The notes: generated from the sequence alone by a model not told the origin. 64,000 nt of DNA from Paenibacillus sp. FSL K6-1330 (GCF_037976825.1 NZ_CP150269.1:2307501-2371500), one strand, 5' to 3'; shown: positions 52,423 through 61,705, counted from the first letter of the stretch. Translations and numbers: made by a program.

Positions 52423-53843
52423 TGATCCATAAATCATTAAAGAGCATCGCCGACATGTGCGGCGGGACGCTCTCACGTAACCAAGATGACAGCATTATCA
52501 TTCAAGGGGTCGGTACCGACTCCCGAACCATACAGCCGGGGAATCTGTTTGTTCCGATTGTCGGCGAGAAATTTGACGGGCATACGTTTGCCGAGAGCGT
52601 GCTTGCCAGCGGAGCGGGCGCAGTGCTCTGGCAGAGAGATCATCAACCGATTCCCGACGACCTGCCGCTCATTCTCGTTAAGGATACGTTAACGGCACTC
52701 CAGTCGCTTGCTGCGGCCTATTTGTCCGAGAGCCGTGCAAAGGTGATCGGCATTACCGGCAGCAACGGGAAAACGACAGTGAAGGACATGGTGTCCGCAC
52801 TGCTTGAAACGACGTTTAAGGTTCACAAGACGCAAGGTAATTACAACAATCATATCGGTCTTCCGTTAACCGTACTCGCGATGAAGGAAGATACCGATGT
52901 GATTGTACTTGAGATGGGCATGAGCGGACGTCGCGAGATTGAACTGCTTTCGAACATCGCGCGTCCGGATATGACGGTGATTACTAACGTAGGGGAAGCG
53001 CATATGCTTCAGCTAGGTTCGCGCGAAGAAATCGCCCGCGCCAAGCTTGAAATCATCAGCGGCATGAAGCCAGGCGGCTTGCTGATCTATCACGGGGACG
53101 AACCGTTGATCCGTCAAGTGCTTGCTGAAGAAGCTACGGTGAAGCCTGAGGGACTGCGAACGTTTACGTTCGGCAATCAAGAAACCAATGATGATTATCC
53201 GACGGGACTCATGTTCCATGCAAGAGGCATCATATTCACTTCGAACCGGCATGCGGGCGAAGGCTTCAGCTTGCCGCTTCTCGGTCGTCATAATGTAGTC
53301 AACGCGCTGGCGGCGATGGCTGTAGCGGCCCATTTGGGAATCGGCGATGAAGCCATTCGCAGCGGCTTTGCCAATCTGAAGCTGTCGAGTATGCGGATCG
53401 AAGCCGTGGAGACTGCGTTCGGGGTCACCGTGCTGAATGATGCTTACAATTCCAGTCCTACCGCGGTTAAGGCGGCAGTGGACGTGCTTGGAGATATGAA
53501 AGGCTACCACCGACGGATTGCCGTTCTCGGGGACATGCTGGAACTTGGTCAGCGGGAAGAGGAATTTCATGCCGAGATTGGAGATTATTTATCTCCGGAC
53601 AATGCGGATCTTGTGTTCACCTTCGGCCCATTGTCGCTTCACACGGCGAAGAAAGCGAAAGATCGCTTCCCTGAAGGGACTGTGCTTCCGTTTACGGATA
53701 AAGAGCAGCTGATCGAGGCTTTGCTGGAGCGGGTAACGGAGAAGGATATCGTATTGGTGAAAGCTTCGCGCGGCATGAGACTGGAACACGTGGTTGACGC
53801 CTTGAAGGCCCTGCCTGGCGGCAACAATGGAGTGAGGGGGTGA
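52422..53843 (+). CDS. murF: UDP-MurNAc-tripeptide:D-Ala-D-Ala ligase MurF
   Basis: A 473-residue ligase that adds D-Ala-D-Ala to complete the pentapeptide precursor. The ATP-binding motif is GITGSNGKTTVKD (about residues 109-121), and ALNDAYNSSP-like VLNDAYNSSPTA near residue 341 is characteristic of MurF. The GTG start overlaps the murE stop by one base, and mraY follows four bases after the stop. A GGGGCAGAC stretch upstream serves as binding site, so translation is probably coupled to murE. Confidence 0.95.
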   Translation: MIHKSLKSIADMCGGTLSRNQDDSIIIQGVGTDSRTIQPGNLFVPIVGEKFDGHTFAESVLASGAGAVLWQRDHQPIPDDLPLILVKDTLTALQSLAAAYLSESRAKVIGITGSNGKTTVKDMVSALLETTFKVHKTQGNYNNHIGLPLTVLAMKEDTDVIVLEMGMSGRREIELLSNIARPDMTVITNVGEAHMLQLGSREEIARAKLEIISGMKPGGLLIYHGDEPLIRQVLAEEATVKPEGLRTFTFGNQETNDDYPTGLMFHARGIIFTSNRHAGEGFSLPLLGRHNVVNALAAMAVAAHLGIGDEAIRSGFANLKLSSMRIEAVETAFGVTVLNDAYNSSPTAVKAAVDVLGDMKGYHRRIAVLGDMLELGQREEEFHAEIGDYLSPDNADLVFTFGPLSLHTAKKAKDRFPEGTVLPFTDKEQLIEALLERVTEKDIVLVKASRGMRLEHVVDALKALPGGNNGVRG

Positions 53844-53847
53844 GCGG

Positions 53848-54813
53848 ATGGACTTTCAATTGCTGTTATTGACAATCGGTGTAGCGTTTGTGCTTGCGGT
53901 GATATCGGCTCCGCTGCTCATTCCGCTGCTGCGGAGGATGAAGTTCGGCCAGCAGGTAAGGAGCGACGGTCCGCAGAGTCACTTGAAAAAAGCCGGGACG
54001 CCCACGATGGGCGGCGTTGTAATTTTGCTTGCTTTTACACTGACTTATATTAAATTTTCACCTGTCGATACTGATTTCTATGTAATGATCGTAGCCACGC
54101 TCGGTTTTGGTTTGATCGGCTTTCTTGACGACTATATTAAGATCGTATTTCGCAGATCATTAGGACTCACGGCTAGACAGAAGCTGTTTGGACAGCTTCT
54201 GTTTTCCGGTATTATGTGCTGGTTGTTGATCTCCAACGGCCATAGCACGGCAATAAGCGTTCCAGGAATGGATTGGTCCTTTGATTGGGGGCCGTGGTTC
54301 TATTATCCGTTCATCGTGGTCATGATGCTTGCGATCAGCAACGCGGTCAATTTCACCGATGGATTGGATGGTCTTCTGTCCGGTGTGAGTGCAATTGCCT
54401 TTGGTGCTTATGCCATTGTGGCGATCCAGTCTACCTCGTTTGCGGCGGCATTCTGTGCAGCAGCGATGATCGGCGCGGTTCTCGGTTTTCTGGTATTTAA
54501 CGCTCACCCTGCCAAGGTGTTCATGGGAGACACAGGCTCTTTAGGAATCGGCGGTGCCATTGGCGCTATTGCTATCGTAACCAAGAGCGAGCTGCTGTTC
54601 CTGATCATTGGCGGAGTCTTCGTCATCGAGATGCTATCTGTTGTGCTTCAGGTGATCTCTTTCAAAACCCGGGGCAAACGAATATTCAAAATGAGCCCGA
54701 TCCATCACCATTACGAATTATCCGGTTGGTCGGAGTGGCGCGTCGTCTTTACATTTTGGGCCGTGGGACTGATACTTGCGGGACTCGGACTTTATATCAA
54801 CAAGGGGTTGTAA
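53848..54813 (+). CDS. mraY: Phospho-MurNAc-pentapeptide transferase MraY
   Basis: A 321-residue polytopic membrane enzyme that joins phospho-MurNAc-pentapeptide to undecaprenyl phosphate, making lipid I. About ten hydrophobic segments can be counted. Conserved catalytic motifs are LGFLDDYIKI-like GFLDDYIKIV (about residues 91-100), NFTDGLDGL (about 167-175) and GDTGSLGIGG (about 228-237), then MSPIHHHYELSGW near residue 286. AGTGAGGGGGTGAGCGG precedes ATG. It is in the murF-murD stretch with minimal gaps. Confidence 0.97.
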   Translation: MDFQLLLLTIGVAFVLAVISAPLLIPLLRRMKFGQQVRSDGPQSHLKKAGTPTMGGVVILLAFTLTYIKFSPVDTDFYVMIVATLGFGLIGFLDDYIKIVFRRSLGLTARQKLFGQLLFSGIMCWLLISNGHSTAISVPGMDWSFDWGPWFYYPFIVVMMLAISNAVNFTDGLDGLLSGVSAIAFGAYAIVAIQSTSFAAAFCAAAMIGAVLGFLVFNAHPAKVFMGDTGSLGIGGAIGAIAIVTKSELLFLIIGGVFVIEMLSVVLQVISFKTRGKRIFKMSPIHHHYELSGWSEWRVVFTFWAVGLILAGLGLYINKGL

Positions 54814-54816
54814 CAT

Positions 54817-56250
54817 ATGAAGCAGCTAGATGACTATCGGGATAAGCATATCGTAGTATTGGGCCTTGCCAAAAGTGGAGTACAGGTAGCTAAAGTGCTG
54901 CATCAAGCTGGGGCTTTCGTCATTGTAAATGATAGAAAGGAAAGAGAACAGTGTCCTGAAGCTTCGGAGCTCGAGGCTTTGGGTATTTCTGTTATTTGCG
55001 GTGGACATCCCGATGATCTTATTCATCCCGGTGTGACGCTTCTTGTCAAAAATCCCGGAATTCCGTATTCCGTCCCGCCTGTTCAAAAAGCGCTTGAGCT
55101 TGAGATTCCTGTCGTAACCGAAGTTGAAATCGCCTATCACCTTTGTGAAGCTCCGATCATTGGCATTACGGGCTCGAATGGCAAAACAACGACGACAACC
55201 TGGGTGGGCAAGCTGCTGGAAAGCGCAGGTTTTTCCCCGATTGTAGCCGGTAATATCGGCACGCCTCTATCTGAGGCTGCAGCAGAAGCAACTGAAAACG
55301 ACTGGATGGTCGTTGAGCTGAGCAGCTTTCAGTTAAAAGGAACACAGGCATTCAGACCGCGTATTGCCTGCCTTCTCAACGTTGCGGAAACACATCTTGA
55401 TTACCATGGCGGAATGGATGATTATATTGCATCCAAAGCCAAGCTGTTCGCCAACCAGACTGCGGATGATACCGCTGTGCTCAATTGGGATGATCCCGTG
55501 TGCAGAAACCTTGTTCCGTATATCAAGGCGCGCATCGTGCCTTTTTCGATGAGTGAGAGCCTTCGTGAAGGGGTTCACGTCATGCCGCCGTATGCTGCCG
55601 GTGCCCAGGACTCGGACGAAGACGATCAAGGGCGTACCGTGATTTATACAGATGGCGAAGGGTTTACGCATGAGATCATCCGTGTGGAGAACATCGGACT
55701 GCCCGGAAGATTTAATGTAGCGAATGCATTGGCAGCTTGTGCAATTGCCATAGCGGCCGGCGTTGCCCCCGATAAGCTGGAAGAAGCTTTGTCCAACTTC
55801 CGCAGCGTTGAGCACCGCCTGGAATACGTTGCCGAACTTAAGGGCGTATCCTATTACAATAACTCGAAGGCAACGAACTCCAAGGCGACGCATATGGCGT
55901 TGACTTCGTTTAAGGAGCCTATCGTATTAATCGCTGGCGGGCTTGATCGTGGCTCGGATTACGAGGATTTGATTCCTTCTATGCAAGGAAGGGTGAAAGC
56001 CATCGTGCTTCTTGGCGAAACCAAGGAGAAAATCGCGAATGCTGCTGCCAAAGCCGGATTAAAGGACATCTTCCTCGTCGATAATGGAAAGGACGCCGCC
56101 GCGACTTTAACCTCGGCTGTCCAGAAGGCTGCCGGGCTGGCAGAGAGCGGGGATATTGTTCTACTATCTCCCGCATGTGCAAGCTGGGACATGTTTCCTT
56201 CCTTTGAGGTACGAGGACGCATTTTTAAAGAGGCGGTGCATAACCTTTAA
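54817..56250 (+). CDS. murD: UDP-MurNAc-L-Ala:D-Glu ligase MurD
   Basis: A 477-residue ligase that adds D-glutamate to UDP-MurNAc-L-Ala. The N-terminal Rossmann part (VVLGLAKSGVQVAKVL, about residues 13-28) is followed by the ATP-binding GITGSNGKTTTTT (about 115-127) and LSPACASWDMF near residue 451. It contains an extra acidic stretch of about 15 residues near 265-280 (QDSDEDDQG) compared with the usual length of about 450. It starts three bases after mraY. Its stop codon lies in a ten-base-pair hairpin (56248-56277). Confidence 0.95.
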   Translation: MKQLDDYRDKHIVVLGLAKSGVQVAKVLHQAGAFVIVNDRKEREQCPEASELEALGISVICGGHPDDLIHPGVTLLVKNPGIPYSVPPVQKALELEIPVVTEVEIAYHLCEAPIIGITGSNGKTTTTTWVGKLLESAGFSPIVAGNIGTPLSEAAAEATENDWMVVELSSFQLKGTQAFRPRIACLLNVAETHLDYHGGMDDYIASKAKLFANQTADDTAVLNWDDPVCRNLVPYIKARIVPFSMSESLREGVHVMPPYAAGAQDSDEDDQGRTVIYTDGEGFTHEIIRVENIGLPGRFNVANALAACAIAIAAGVAPDKLEEALSNFRSVEHRLEYVAELKGVSYYNNSKATNSKATHMALTSFKEPIVLIAGGLDRGSDYEDLIPSMQGRVKAIVLLGETKEKIANAAAKAGLKDIFLVDNGKDAAATLTSAVQKAAGLAESGDIVLLSPACASWDMFPSFEVRGRIFKEAVHNL

Positions 56251-56277
56251 GTAGGGGGGTGGATAAGCCCCTACTTA
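56248..56277. other. Hairpin overlapping the murD stop codon
   Basis: TAAGTAGGGG (56248-56257) pairs with CCCCTACTTA (56268-56277) around a ten-base loop. There is no T run. It ends 22 bases before the start of spoVE and could stabilise mRNA or mark an internal processing site. Confidence 0.7.
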
Positions 56278-56299
56278 GGATGTACGAGGTGGCCTTTCC

Positions 56300-57397
56300 A
56301 TGAACAAGAACCGCCAGGCGCCCGATCTGTGGCTGCTTATCTGTATTTTGGCCCTGCTGGCCATCGGAATCGTCATGGTATATAGCGCAGGATCCGTCCT
56401 CGCATTTCATGACTATGGCGATAAGTTTTATTTTGTGAAGCGTCAGCTGTTTTTTGCCTGTCTGGGGCTTGCCGCAATGTATTTCACATCGAAGACCGAC
56501 TATCGGGTTTGGAAGAAATACAGCAAGCTTGCACTGCTGGTCTGCTTTTTTATGCTGATTATCGTACTTATTCCAGGGGTTGGCGTTGTTCGCGGCGGGG
56601 CCAGAAGCTGGCTCGGCATCAGCTCGTTCGGTATTCAGCCCTCCGAGTTTATGAAGCTGGGGATGATTCTGTTTCTATCACGCTGGCTTAGTAAGCAAGA
56701 TTATGATATTACGTCTTTTACTAGGGGGCTTTTGCCGCCGCTTGGTTTGATCGGACTGGCATTCGGATTGATTATGCTGCAGCCTGATTTGGGTACGGGT
56801 GCCGTTATGCTGGGTGCTGCGATGATGATCGTTTTTACCGCAGGGGCACAGATGAAGCATCTGGGCTTTCTCGCATTAGGCGGGGTAGCCGGTTTCATTG
56901 GTTTGATTCTAACAGCCCCCTACCGGCTGAAGCGGATAACTGGATTTCTCGATCCGTGGTCCGACCCGCTTGGCGCAGGCTATCAGATCATCCAATCCCT
57001 CTATGCCATAGGGCCGGGGGGACTTGGCGGACTCGGACTTGGCATGAGCCGTCAGAAGTACGCTTATGTACCTGAACCGCAGACAGATTTTATTTTTTCG
57101 ATCTTGGCCGAAGAACTTGGGTTTATTGGCGGTTTGATTGTCCTGCTCTTGTTCGCTGCCTTGGTGTGGCGGGGCATGAGGGTGGCCATGACCGTATCCG
57201 ATGGCTTTGGAAGTCTGCTGGCTGTTGGTATCGTAGGCATGGTCGCCATACAGGTCGTTATCAATATCGGTGTCGTTATCGGTTTAATGCCGGTGACAGG
57301 GATTACGCTGCCGCTCATCAGTTACGGAGGCAGCTCACTGACGCTGATGCTGACGGCGCTGGGCATTCTATTAAATATTTCCCGTTATGCGAGGTGA
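56300..57397 (+). CDS. spoVE: SEDS-family glycosyltransferase SpoVE (FtsW-like)
   Basis: A 365-residue SEDS peptidoglycan polymerase with about ten membrane helices. Typical motifs are WLLICILALLAIGIVMVYSAG near the N-terminus (residues about 10-30), QPSEFMKLG (about 113-121), YQIIQSLYAIGPGG (about 229-242) and LPLISYGGSS near residue 337. In Bacillus the copy between murD and murG is SpoVE, needed for cortex synthesis with SpoVD. As no other SEDS gene lies in this cluster, an FtsW function in vegetative division cannot be excluded. GAGGTGG precedes ATG. Confidence 0.9.
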   Translation: MNKNRQAPDLWLLICILALLAIGIVMVYSAGSVLAFHDYGDKFYFVKRQLFFACLGLAAMYFTSKTDYRVWKKYSKLALLVCFFMLIIVLIPGVGVVRGGARSWLGISSFGIQPSEFMKLGMILFLSRWLSKQDYDITSFTRGLLPPLGLIGLAFGLIMLQPDLGTGAVMLGAAMMIVFTAGAQMKHLGFLALGGVAGFIGLILTAPYRLKRITGFLDPWSDPLGAGYQIIQSLYAIGPGGLGGLGLGMSRQKYAYVPEPQTDFIFSILAEELGFIGGLIVLLLFAALVWRGMRVAMTVSDGFGSLLAVGIVGMVAIQVVINIGVVIGLMPVTGITLPLISYGGSSLTLMLTALGILLNISRYAR

Positions 57398-57402
57398 AGG
57401 GT

Positions 57403-58512
57403 ATGCGTGTCGTATTAACCGGCGGCGGAACGGGGGGGCATATTTACCCCGCCGTTGCCATTGCAAGACAATGTGAAAAAGAAGATCCGAAAACGGAGTT
57501 TTTATATATCGGAGGTAAGCGGGGTCTCGAAAGCAAGCTAGTCCCCCAAGAGAAGCTGCCGTTTGAGAGCATCGATATCACGGGGTTCAGGCGCAAGCTG
57601 TCGCTGGATAACGTGAAGACGATCATGCGTTTTTTCAAGGGCGTGAAGCGATCGAAGGCCCTCCTGAAGGAGTTTAAACCCGATGTCGTGATCGGTACCG
57701 GAGGTTATGTGTGTGGTCCGGTGGTTTATGCAGCGGCCAAGCTCGGAATACCGACCATGATTCATGAGCAGAATGCGATCCCGGGCCTCACCAACCAGTT
57801 CCTTAGCCGATATGCGGATACGGTTGCCGTCAGCTTTGAGGGATCGGAGTCCTCTTTTCCTAAAGCCAAAAGAACGGTATATACAGGAAATCCACGTGCG
57901 ACAACGGTATTATCCGCCAATCGTGAACGTGGATTTGCTACGCTCGGCATTCCGGTGGACAGCCAGGTCGTGCTGATCGTCGGCGGAAGCCGGGGAGCCA
58001 AGGCGATCAATAACGCGATGATCGGGATGGCACCGTTCATACAGAAGCTGTCAGGCGTACATTTTGTGTTTGTTACGGGCGATACGTATTTTGAGAACAC
58101 ACGGGAATCCATCCTGTCGCAGCTCGGTACTATGCCGAATCATCTTCATATCATGCCTTACGTTCATAATATGCCGGAAGTGCTTGCGGCTACTTCGTTG
58201 ATTGTAAATCGTGCTGGAGCTTCATTCCTGGCGGAGATTACATCGCTGGGCATTCCATCTGTACTTATACCTTCACCTAACGTCACCAATAACCATCAGG
58301 AGGCGAATGCGAGGCAATTGGAGGAAGCGGGCGCATCCAGCATGATTCTTGAAAAGGATTTGACGGCTGAAACGCTGTTTCGAAAGCTTGAGGAGATCAT
58401 GACCAGTCGCTCTACCAGAGAGGCGATGTCCGCGGCTTCGAAAAAGCTCGGCAAACCGGATTCGGCTACCGTCATTGTTCAAGAAATCCGCCGGTTAACC
58501 GGTAAACGCTAA
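57403..58512 (+). CDS. murG: UDP-GlcNAc:lipid I N-acetylglucosamine transferase MurG
   Basis: A 369-residue GT-B fold glycosyltransferase that converts lipid I to lipid II at the inner face of the membrane. MRVVLTGGGTGGHIYPAVA at the N-terminus is the classic glycine-rich start, IGTGGYVCGP is near residue 92, IHEQNAIPGL near 122 and the donor-binding RAGASFLAEI near 268. ATG 57403 follows GAGGTGAAGG. The frame is open for 79 more codons inside spoVE, which is only a shadow extension. It ends the first block of the cluster; a hairpin with a T run follows at 58603. Confidence 0.96.
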   Translation: MRVVLTGGGTGGHIYPAVAIARQCEKEDPKTEFLYIGGKRGLESKLVPQEKLPFESIDITGFRRKLSLDNVKTIMRFFKGVKRSKALLKEFKPDVVIGTGGYVCGPVVYAAAKLGIPTMIHEQNAIPGLTNQFLSRYADTVAVSFEGSESSFPKAKRTVYTGNPRATTVLSANRERGFATLGIPVDSQVVLIVGGSRGAKAINNAMIGMAPFIQKLSGVHFVFVTGDTYFENTRESILSQLGTMPNHLHIMPYVHNMPEVLAATSLIVNRAGASFLAEITSLGIPSVLIPSPNVTNNHQEANARQLEEAGASSMILEKDLTAETLFRKLEEIMTSRSTREAMSAASKKLGKPDSATVIVQEIRRLTGKR

Positions 58513-58526
58513 AACGGCTGGGCGAT

Positions 58527-58597
58527 TGTCACACACCTATGGAGCCTGACATAAGATACTCTATAATCGTGACACACCCATGAGGCCGGCATTACTG
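58527..58597 (+). repeat. Imperfect direct repeat in the murG-murB gap
   Basis: GTCACACACCTATGGAGCC (from 58529) and GTGACACACCCATGAGGCC (from 58569) agree at most positions and lie 40 bases apart. They flank a TATAAT at 58562-58567, for which I find no good -35 box. They could be operator half-sites or a small duplication. Confidence 0.45.
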
Positions 58598-58602
58598 ACA
58601 GC

Positions 58603-58638
58603 GGCCATCTCTTCATCTAGTTGAAGGAATGGCCTTTT
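58603..58638 (+). terminator. Terminator or attenuator between murG and murB
   Basis: GGCCAT (58603-58608) pairs with ATGGCC (58629-58634); the inner arms TCTTCA and TTGAAGG extend the stem, and four T residues follow. It lies 31 bases before the murB start, so it may attenuate transcription of murB-murA-divIB. Confidence 0.75.
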
Positions 58639-58669
58639 GGTTTTGAAAGTCAAGGGGAGGTTTATTTAA

Positions 58670-59575
58670 ATGCAGCAGTGGAAATCGCTACTATCAGAGG
58701 CCAATGTCGGAACCGTATTATGGAATGAACCGCTGGCAAAATACACGACGTGGAAAATAGGCGGACCAGCCGATTGCCTGATTATTCCTGAGAACAAGGA
58801 ACAGCTCAGGGAACTGGTCACTCTTCTCCATGCCCATCACATACCTTGGACACAACTGGGCCGCGGTTCAAACATGTTGGTTGCCGATAAAGGCATTCGG
58901 GGAGCGGTCATCAAGCTGGGCCAGGGATTTGAGGAGCTTCATTTTGAGGGAGAGACGGTAACTGCAGGCGGCAGTCTGTCTTTTGTCAAGCTCAGTGTTC
59001 TGGCCGGAAAAGAAGGATTATCCGGTCTTGAATTTGCCGGAGGCATTCCTGGATCGGTCGGAGGGGCCGTCTACATGAATGCAGGTGCCCATGGGTCAGA
59101 TGTGTCACGCATATTCAAGTCCGCTGACATTGTACTGGAAACAGGGGAATTGGTTACGTATGCTGCGAAAGATATGGCGTTTGATTACCGACACTCCATT
59201 CTGCATGAACGAAAAGGGATTGTGACTGAAGCGGTATTTGGGCTCCGACAAGGAGACCGCAAAGAAATTTCAGCTGTTATGGCCTCCTACAAGGACCGTC
59301 GCCGGCGTACACAGCCGCTCCAATCCGCAACGGCAGGCAGTGTGTTTCGCAACCCGCCCGGCGACCATGCCGCGAGGTTGATCGAGGCTGCCGGTCTTAA
59401 GGGCCTACGGATCGGGGGAGCAGAAGTTTCTTTACAGCATGCCAATTTCATTGAGAACACCGGTCAAGCGACAGCAGAGGACGTGCTCGCTTTGATGGAA
59501 CGCATCAAGGAAACCATCTCGGAAAAGAACGGAATTCATATGGTGCCTGAGGTGTACGTTCTGGGCGAGCGGTAA
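58670..59575 (+). CDS. murB: UDP-N-acetylenolpyruvoylglucosamine reductase MurB
   Basis: A 301-residue FAD-dependent reductase that makes UDP-MurNAc from the MurA product. The FAD-binding stretch (TTWKIGGPADCL, about residues 25-36; LGRGSNMLVADKG, about 62-74; EFAGGIPGSVGGAVYMNAGAHG, about 121 onward, listed by its key glycine motif) is intact. SATAGSVFRNPPGDHAARLIEAAG near residue 222 contains the catalytic serine, as in type IIa enzymes. CAAGGGGAGG precedes ATG. It is followed 16 bases later by murA. Confidence 0.96.
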   Translation: MQQWKSLLSEANVGTVLWNEPLAKYTTWKIGGPADCLIIPENKEQLRELVTLLHAHHIPWTQLGRGSNMLVADKGIRGAVIKLGQGFEELHFEGETVTAGGSLSFVKLSVLAGKEGLSGLEFAGGIPGSVGGAVYMNAGAHGSDVSRIFKSADIVLETGELVTYAAKDMAFDYRHSILHERKGIVTEAVFGLRQGDRKEISAVMASYKDRRRRTQPLQSATAGSVFRNPPGDHAARLIEAAGLKGLRIGGAEVSLQHANFIENTGQATAEDVLALMERIKETISEKNGIHMVPEVYVLGER

Positions 59576-59591
59576 ACTCGGAGGTGATACA

Positions 59592-60875
59592 TTGGACAAA
59601 TTGGTGATTGAGGGTGGAAGGCCCCTATCAGGAACCATTCGTATCCATGGCGCAAAAAATGCAGCTTTACCTATTCTAGCAGCAAGTCTTCTGGCAGAAG
59701 GGACGGTAAGATTAAGCAATGTCCCGCATCTGCTGGATATTGAAGTGATGCTCAGCATTCTCAGCCGTCTTGGCTCCAAATGCAAGCATGAGCTGGAGAC
59801 GGTTACCGTGGATACCTCGTCTGCCAATTCGTTTCATGTCCCGGAAGATTTAATGAAGCAGATGCGATCCTCCATCTTTTTGATGGGACCTCTGCTGGCC
59901 CGTTTTGGTGAAGTGACGATCTATCAGCCCGGAGGCTGCGCGATCGGAGAACGTAAGATCGACCTCCATCTTCAGGGATTGCAGGCGCTTGGTGCGGAAA
60001 TCGAGGAGAGTAACGATAAGATCCATTGCAGGGCAAGCCGGCTGGTCGGGACTGATATTCATCTGGATTTTGCCAGCGTAGGGGCAACGGAGAATATCAT
60101 GATGGCAGCAGCAACGGCGCTTGGCACAACGGTGCTCACCAATGCCGCCAGAGAGCCTGAAATTCAGGATCTTCAGCATTTCCTGAACAAGATGGGAGCG
60201 AACATTATCGGCGCAGGAACGGATACCATCACGATCCATGGCGTGGAGCGTCTGGAGCCTTGCGAGTACGAGATCATACCGGACCGGATCGTAGCCGGCA
60301 CCGTCATGATCGCAGCGGCCGTCACCCGCGGTAGTGTAACGCTTACAAAGACCAATCCATCTCATTTAACTTCCCTTATACATGTGCTAAAGCGCGCCGG
60401 TGTTCAAACCAGTATATGCAATGATATAATAAACATAAGCTGTATGAGCCGACCTAAAGCGGTGGAACGTATTGTGACTTCACCGTATCCTTCGTTCCCG
60501 ACGGATTTGCAATCCCAAGTCATGGTCTTGCTGTCCTTGGCGGACGGATTTAGCGTAATGAAAGAGACGGTATTCGAAGGACGGTTCAAGCATGTGGAGG
60601 AACTCTCCCGTATGGGGGCGGACATTTCCACGGATCTGAACTATGCATTTATACGCGGTGTTCAGAGAATTTATGGAGCTACGGTGGAGGCAACCGATCT
60701 TCGGGCTGGAGCGGCGCTCGTCATCGCCGGTTTGGCCGCGCAGGGAACAACCGTGGTGGAGCAAGTTCACCATATTGATCGCGGTTATGATCGTATTGAA
60801 AACATGTTCCAAGGTTTAGGCGCTCGGATCTATCGTCAATCTCCGGTGCCAAAACCGCTTGATTTAGCCAATTGA
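59592..60875 (+). CDS. murA: UDP-N-acetylglucosamine 1-carboxyvinyltransferase MurA
   Basis: A 427-residue enolpyruvyl transferase for the first committed step of peptidoglycan synthesis and the fosfomycin target. HGAKNAALPILAA (about residues 19-31) holds the conserved Lys-Asn. The catalytic cysteine is in QPGGCAIGERKID (about residue 119), and GATENIMMAA and DRIVAGTVMIAA follow in order. Start is TTG with GGAGGTGATACA upstream. The Cys is present, so fosfomycin sensitivity of this copy is expected. In Bacillus murA lies outside this cluster; here it sits between murB and divIB. Confidence 0.95.
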   Translation: MDKLVIEGGRPLSGTIRIHGAKNAALPILAASLLAEGTVRLSNVPHLLDIEVMLSILSRLGSKCKHELETVTVDTSSANSFHVPEDLMKQMRSSIFLMGPLLARFGEVTIYQPGGCAIGERKIDLHLQGLQALGAEIEESNDKIHCRASRLVGTDIHLDFASVGATENIMMAAATALGTTVLTNAAREPEIQDLQHFLNKMGANIIGAGTDTITIHGVERLEPCEYEIIPDRIVAGTVMIAAAVTRGSVTLTKTNPSHLTSLIHVLKRAGVQTSICNDIINISCMSRPKAVERIVTSPYPSFPTDLQSQVMVLLSLADGFSVMKETVFEGRFKHVEELSRMGADISTDLNYAFIRGVQRIYGATVEATDLRAGAALVIAGLAAQGTTVVEQVHHIDRGYDRIENMFQGLGARIYRQSPVPKPLDLAN

Positions 60876-60886
60876 GGTCCTGTGCT

Positions 60887-60908
60887 TCCCCTCCGGAAAA
60901 GGAGGGGA
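60887..60908. other. Short GC-rich hairpin between murA and divIB
   Basis: CCCCTCC (60888-60894) pairs with GGAGGGG (60901-60907), loop GGAAAA, extended by a T-A pair. The 3' arm contains GGAGG, a potential ribosome binding site, but it is 13 or more bases from the nearest start, so the hairpin more likely affects mRNA than initiation. Confidence 0.6.
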
Positions 60909-60935
60909 TAACAGGTCTTTATGGAGAGAGTGGAT

Positions 60936-61691
60936 ATGTCCAAGACACATATGCCTGTCCTTAAGCAGGACAAGCCCAAACCGAAAACAGCCAAAAAAAT
61001 CATAGGGATACTTTTGCTGCTATTCGTAGCCCTGTTGACGATTCTATTTTTCCGGTCGTCAGTCAGCCAAGTTACCGAGATTCATTTTACAGGCAATACG
61101 TTTAATACAAATGAGCAGCTTATCAAGCAAAGCGGACTCCACATCGGAGACCAGTACTTTGGCGTTGAGCCGAAAGATGTGCAGGAACGCCTGATGAAGC
61201 TGGGAACGATTAAGTCGGCTGAAGTGGTCAAGAGCTTTCCGGGCGAAGTCAGCATCGTGGTGACGGAGCATCCTACGGTGGCCTACGAGTTGTCTGAAAG
61301 CGGGGAACTTCAAGCCATATTGGCCAGCGGCACCTCAGTTCCTGTTACAGCGAGCGGTATTGCCGTTGAGAAGCCGATTTTGACCAACTGGGCTCCAGAC
61401 GATCCCAACAAGGCCGAGCTTAGCGAGGTGCTTGCGGAGATTTCGGGCAGCCTGACCTCCGATATCTCGGAAATCATGCCGTCTCCGACGCTGTCTTTTC
61501 CGGATCGGATCAAGATGTATACACGTTCCAAGTTCGAAGTCATCACTTCGGTTTCCTTGCTCCGTGACAAAGTAGAGTACCTGAACCAGGTGACCGAGAT
61601 GGAGCGGCCGGGTATGATTACGATGCTGGAAGCGGACTCTTATGTGCCGTTTGTAGAAGAAGTTGGAGAAGACGCGGAAGAAGGGCAATAA
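60936..61691 (+). CDS. divIB: Cell division protein DivIB (FtsQ)
   Basis: A 251-residue bitopic protein. A basic cytoplasmic start is followed by one transmembrane helix (about residues 23-43) and an extracellular POTRA domain beginning VTEIHFTGNTFNTNEQLI (about 47-64), then the beta domain and a short acidic tail (EEVGEDAEEGQ). It joins FtsL and DivIC in the divisome. I chose ATG 60936 after GGAGAG; ATG 60921 in frame would add five residues but has a poorer site. Its position before ftsA is the usual one. Confidence 0.93.
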   Translation: MSKTHMPVLKQDKPKPKTAKKIIGILLLLFVALLTILFFRSSVSQVTEIHFTGNTFNTNEQLIKQSGLHIGDQYFGVEPKDVQERLMKLGTIKSAEVVKSFPGEVSIVVTEHPTVAYELSESGELQAILASGTSVPVTASGIAVEKPILTNWAPDDPNKAELSEVLAEISGSLTSDISEIMPSPTLSFPDRIKMYTRSKFEVITSVSLLRDKVEYLNQVTEMERPGMITMLEADSYVPFVEEVGEDAEEGQ

Positions 61692-61705
61692 CCCCCTACT
61701 CAGGG

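Noticed and set aside
57166..57402. Longer MurG start inside spoVE
   Set aside because: The 79 extra residues are translation of spoVE in another frame; ATG 57403 gives the exact family N-terminus.
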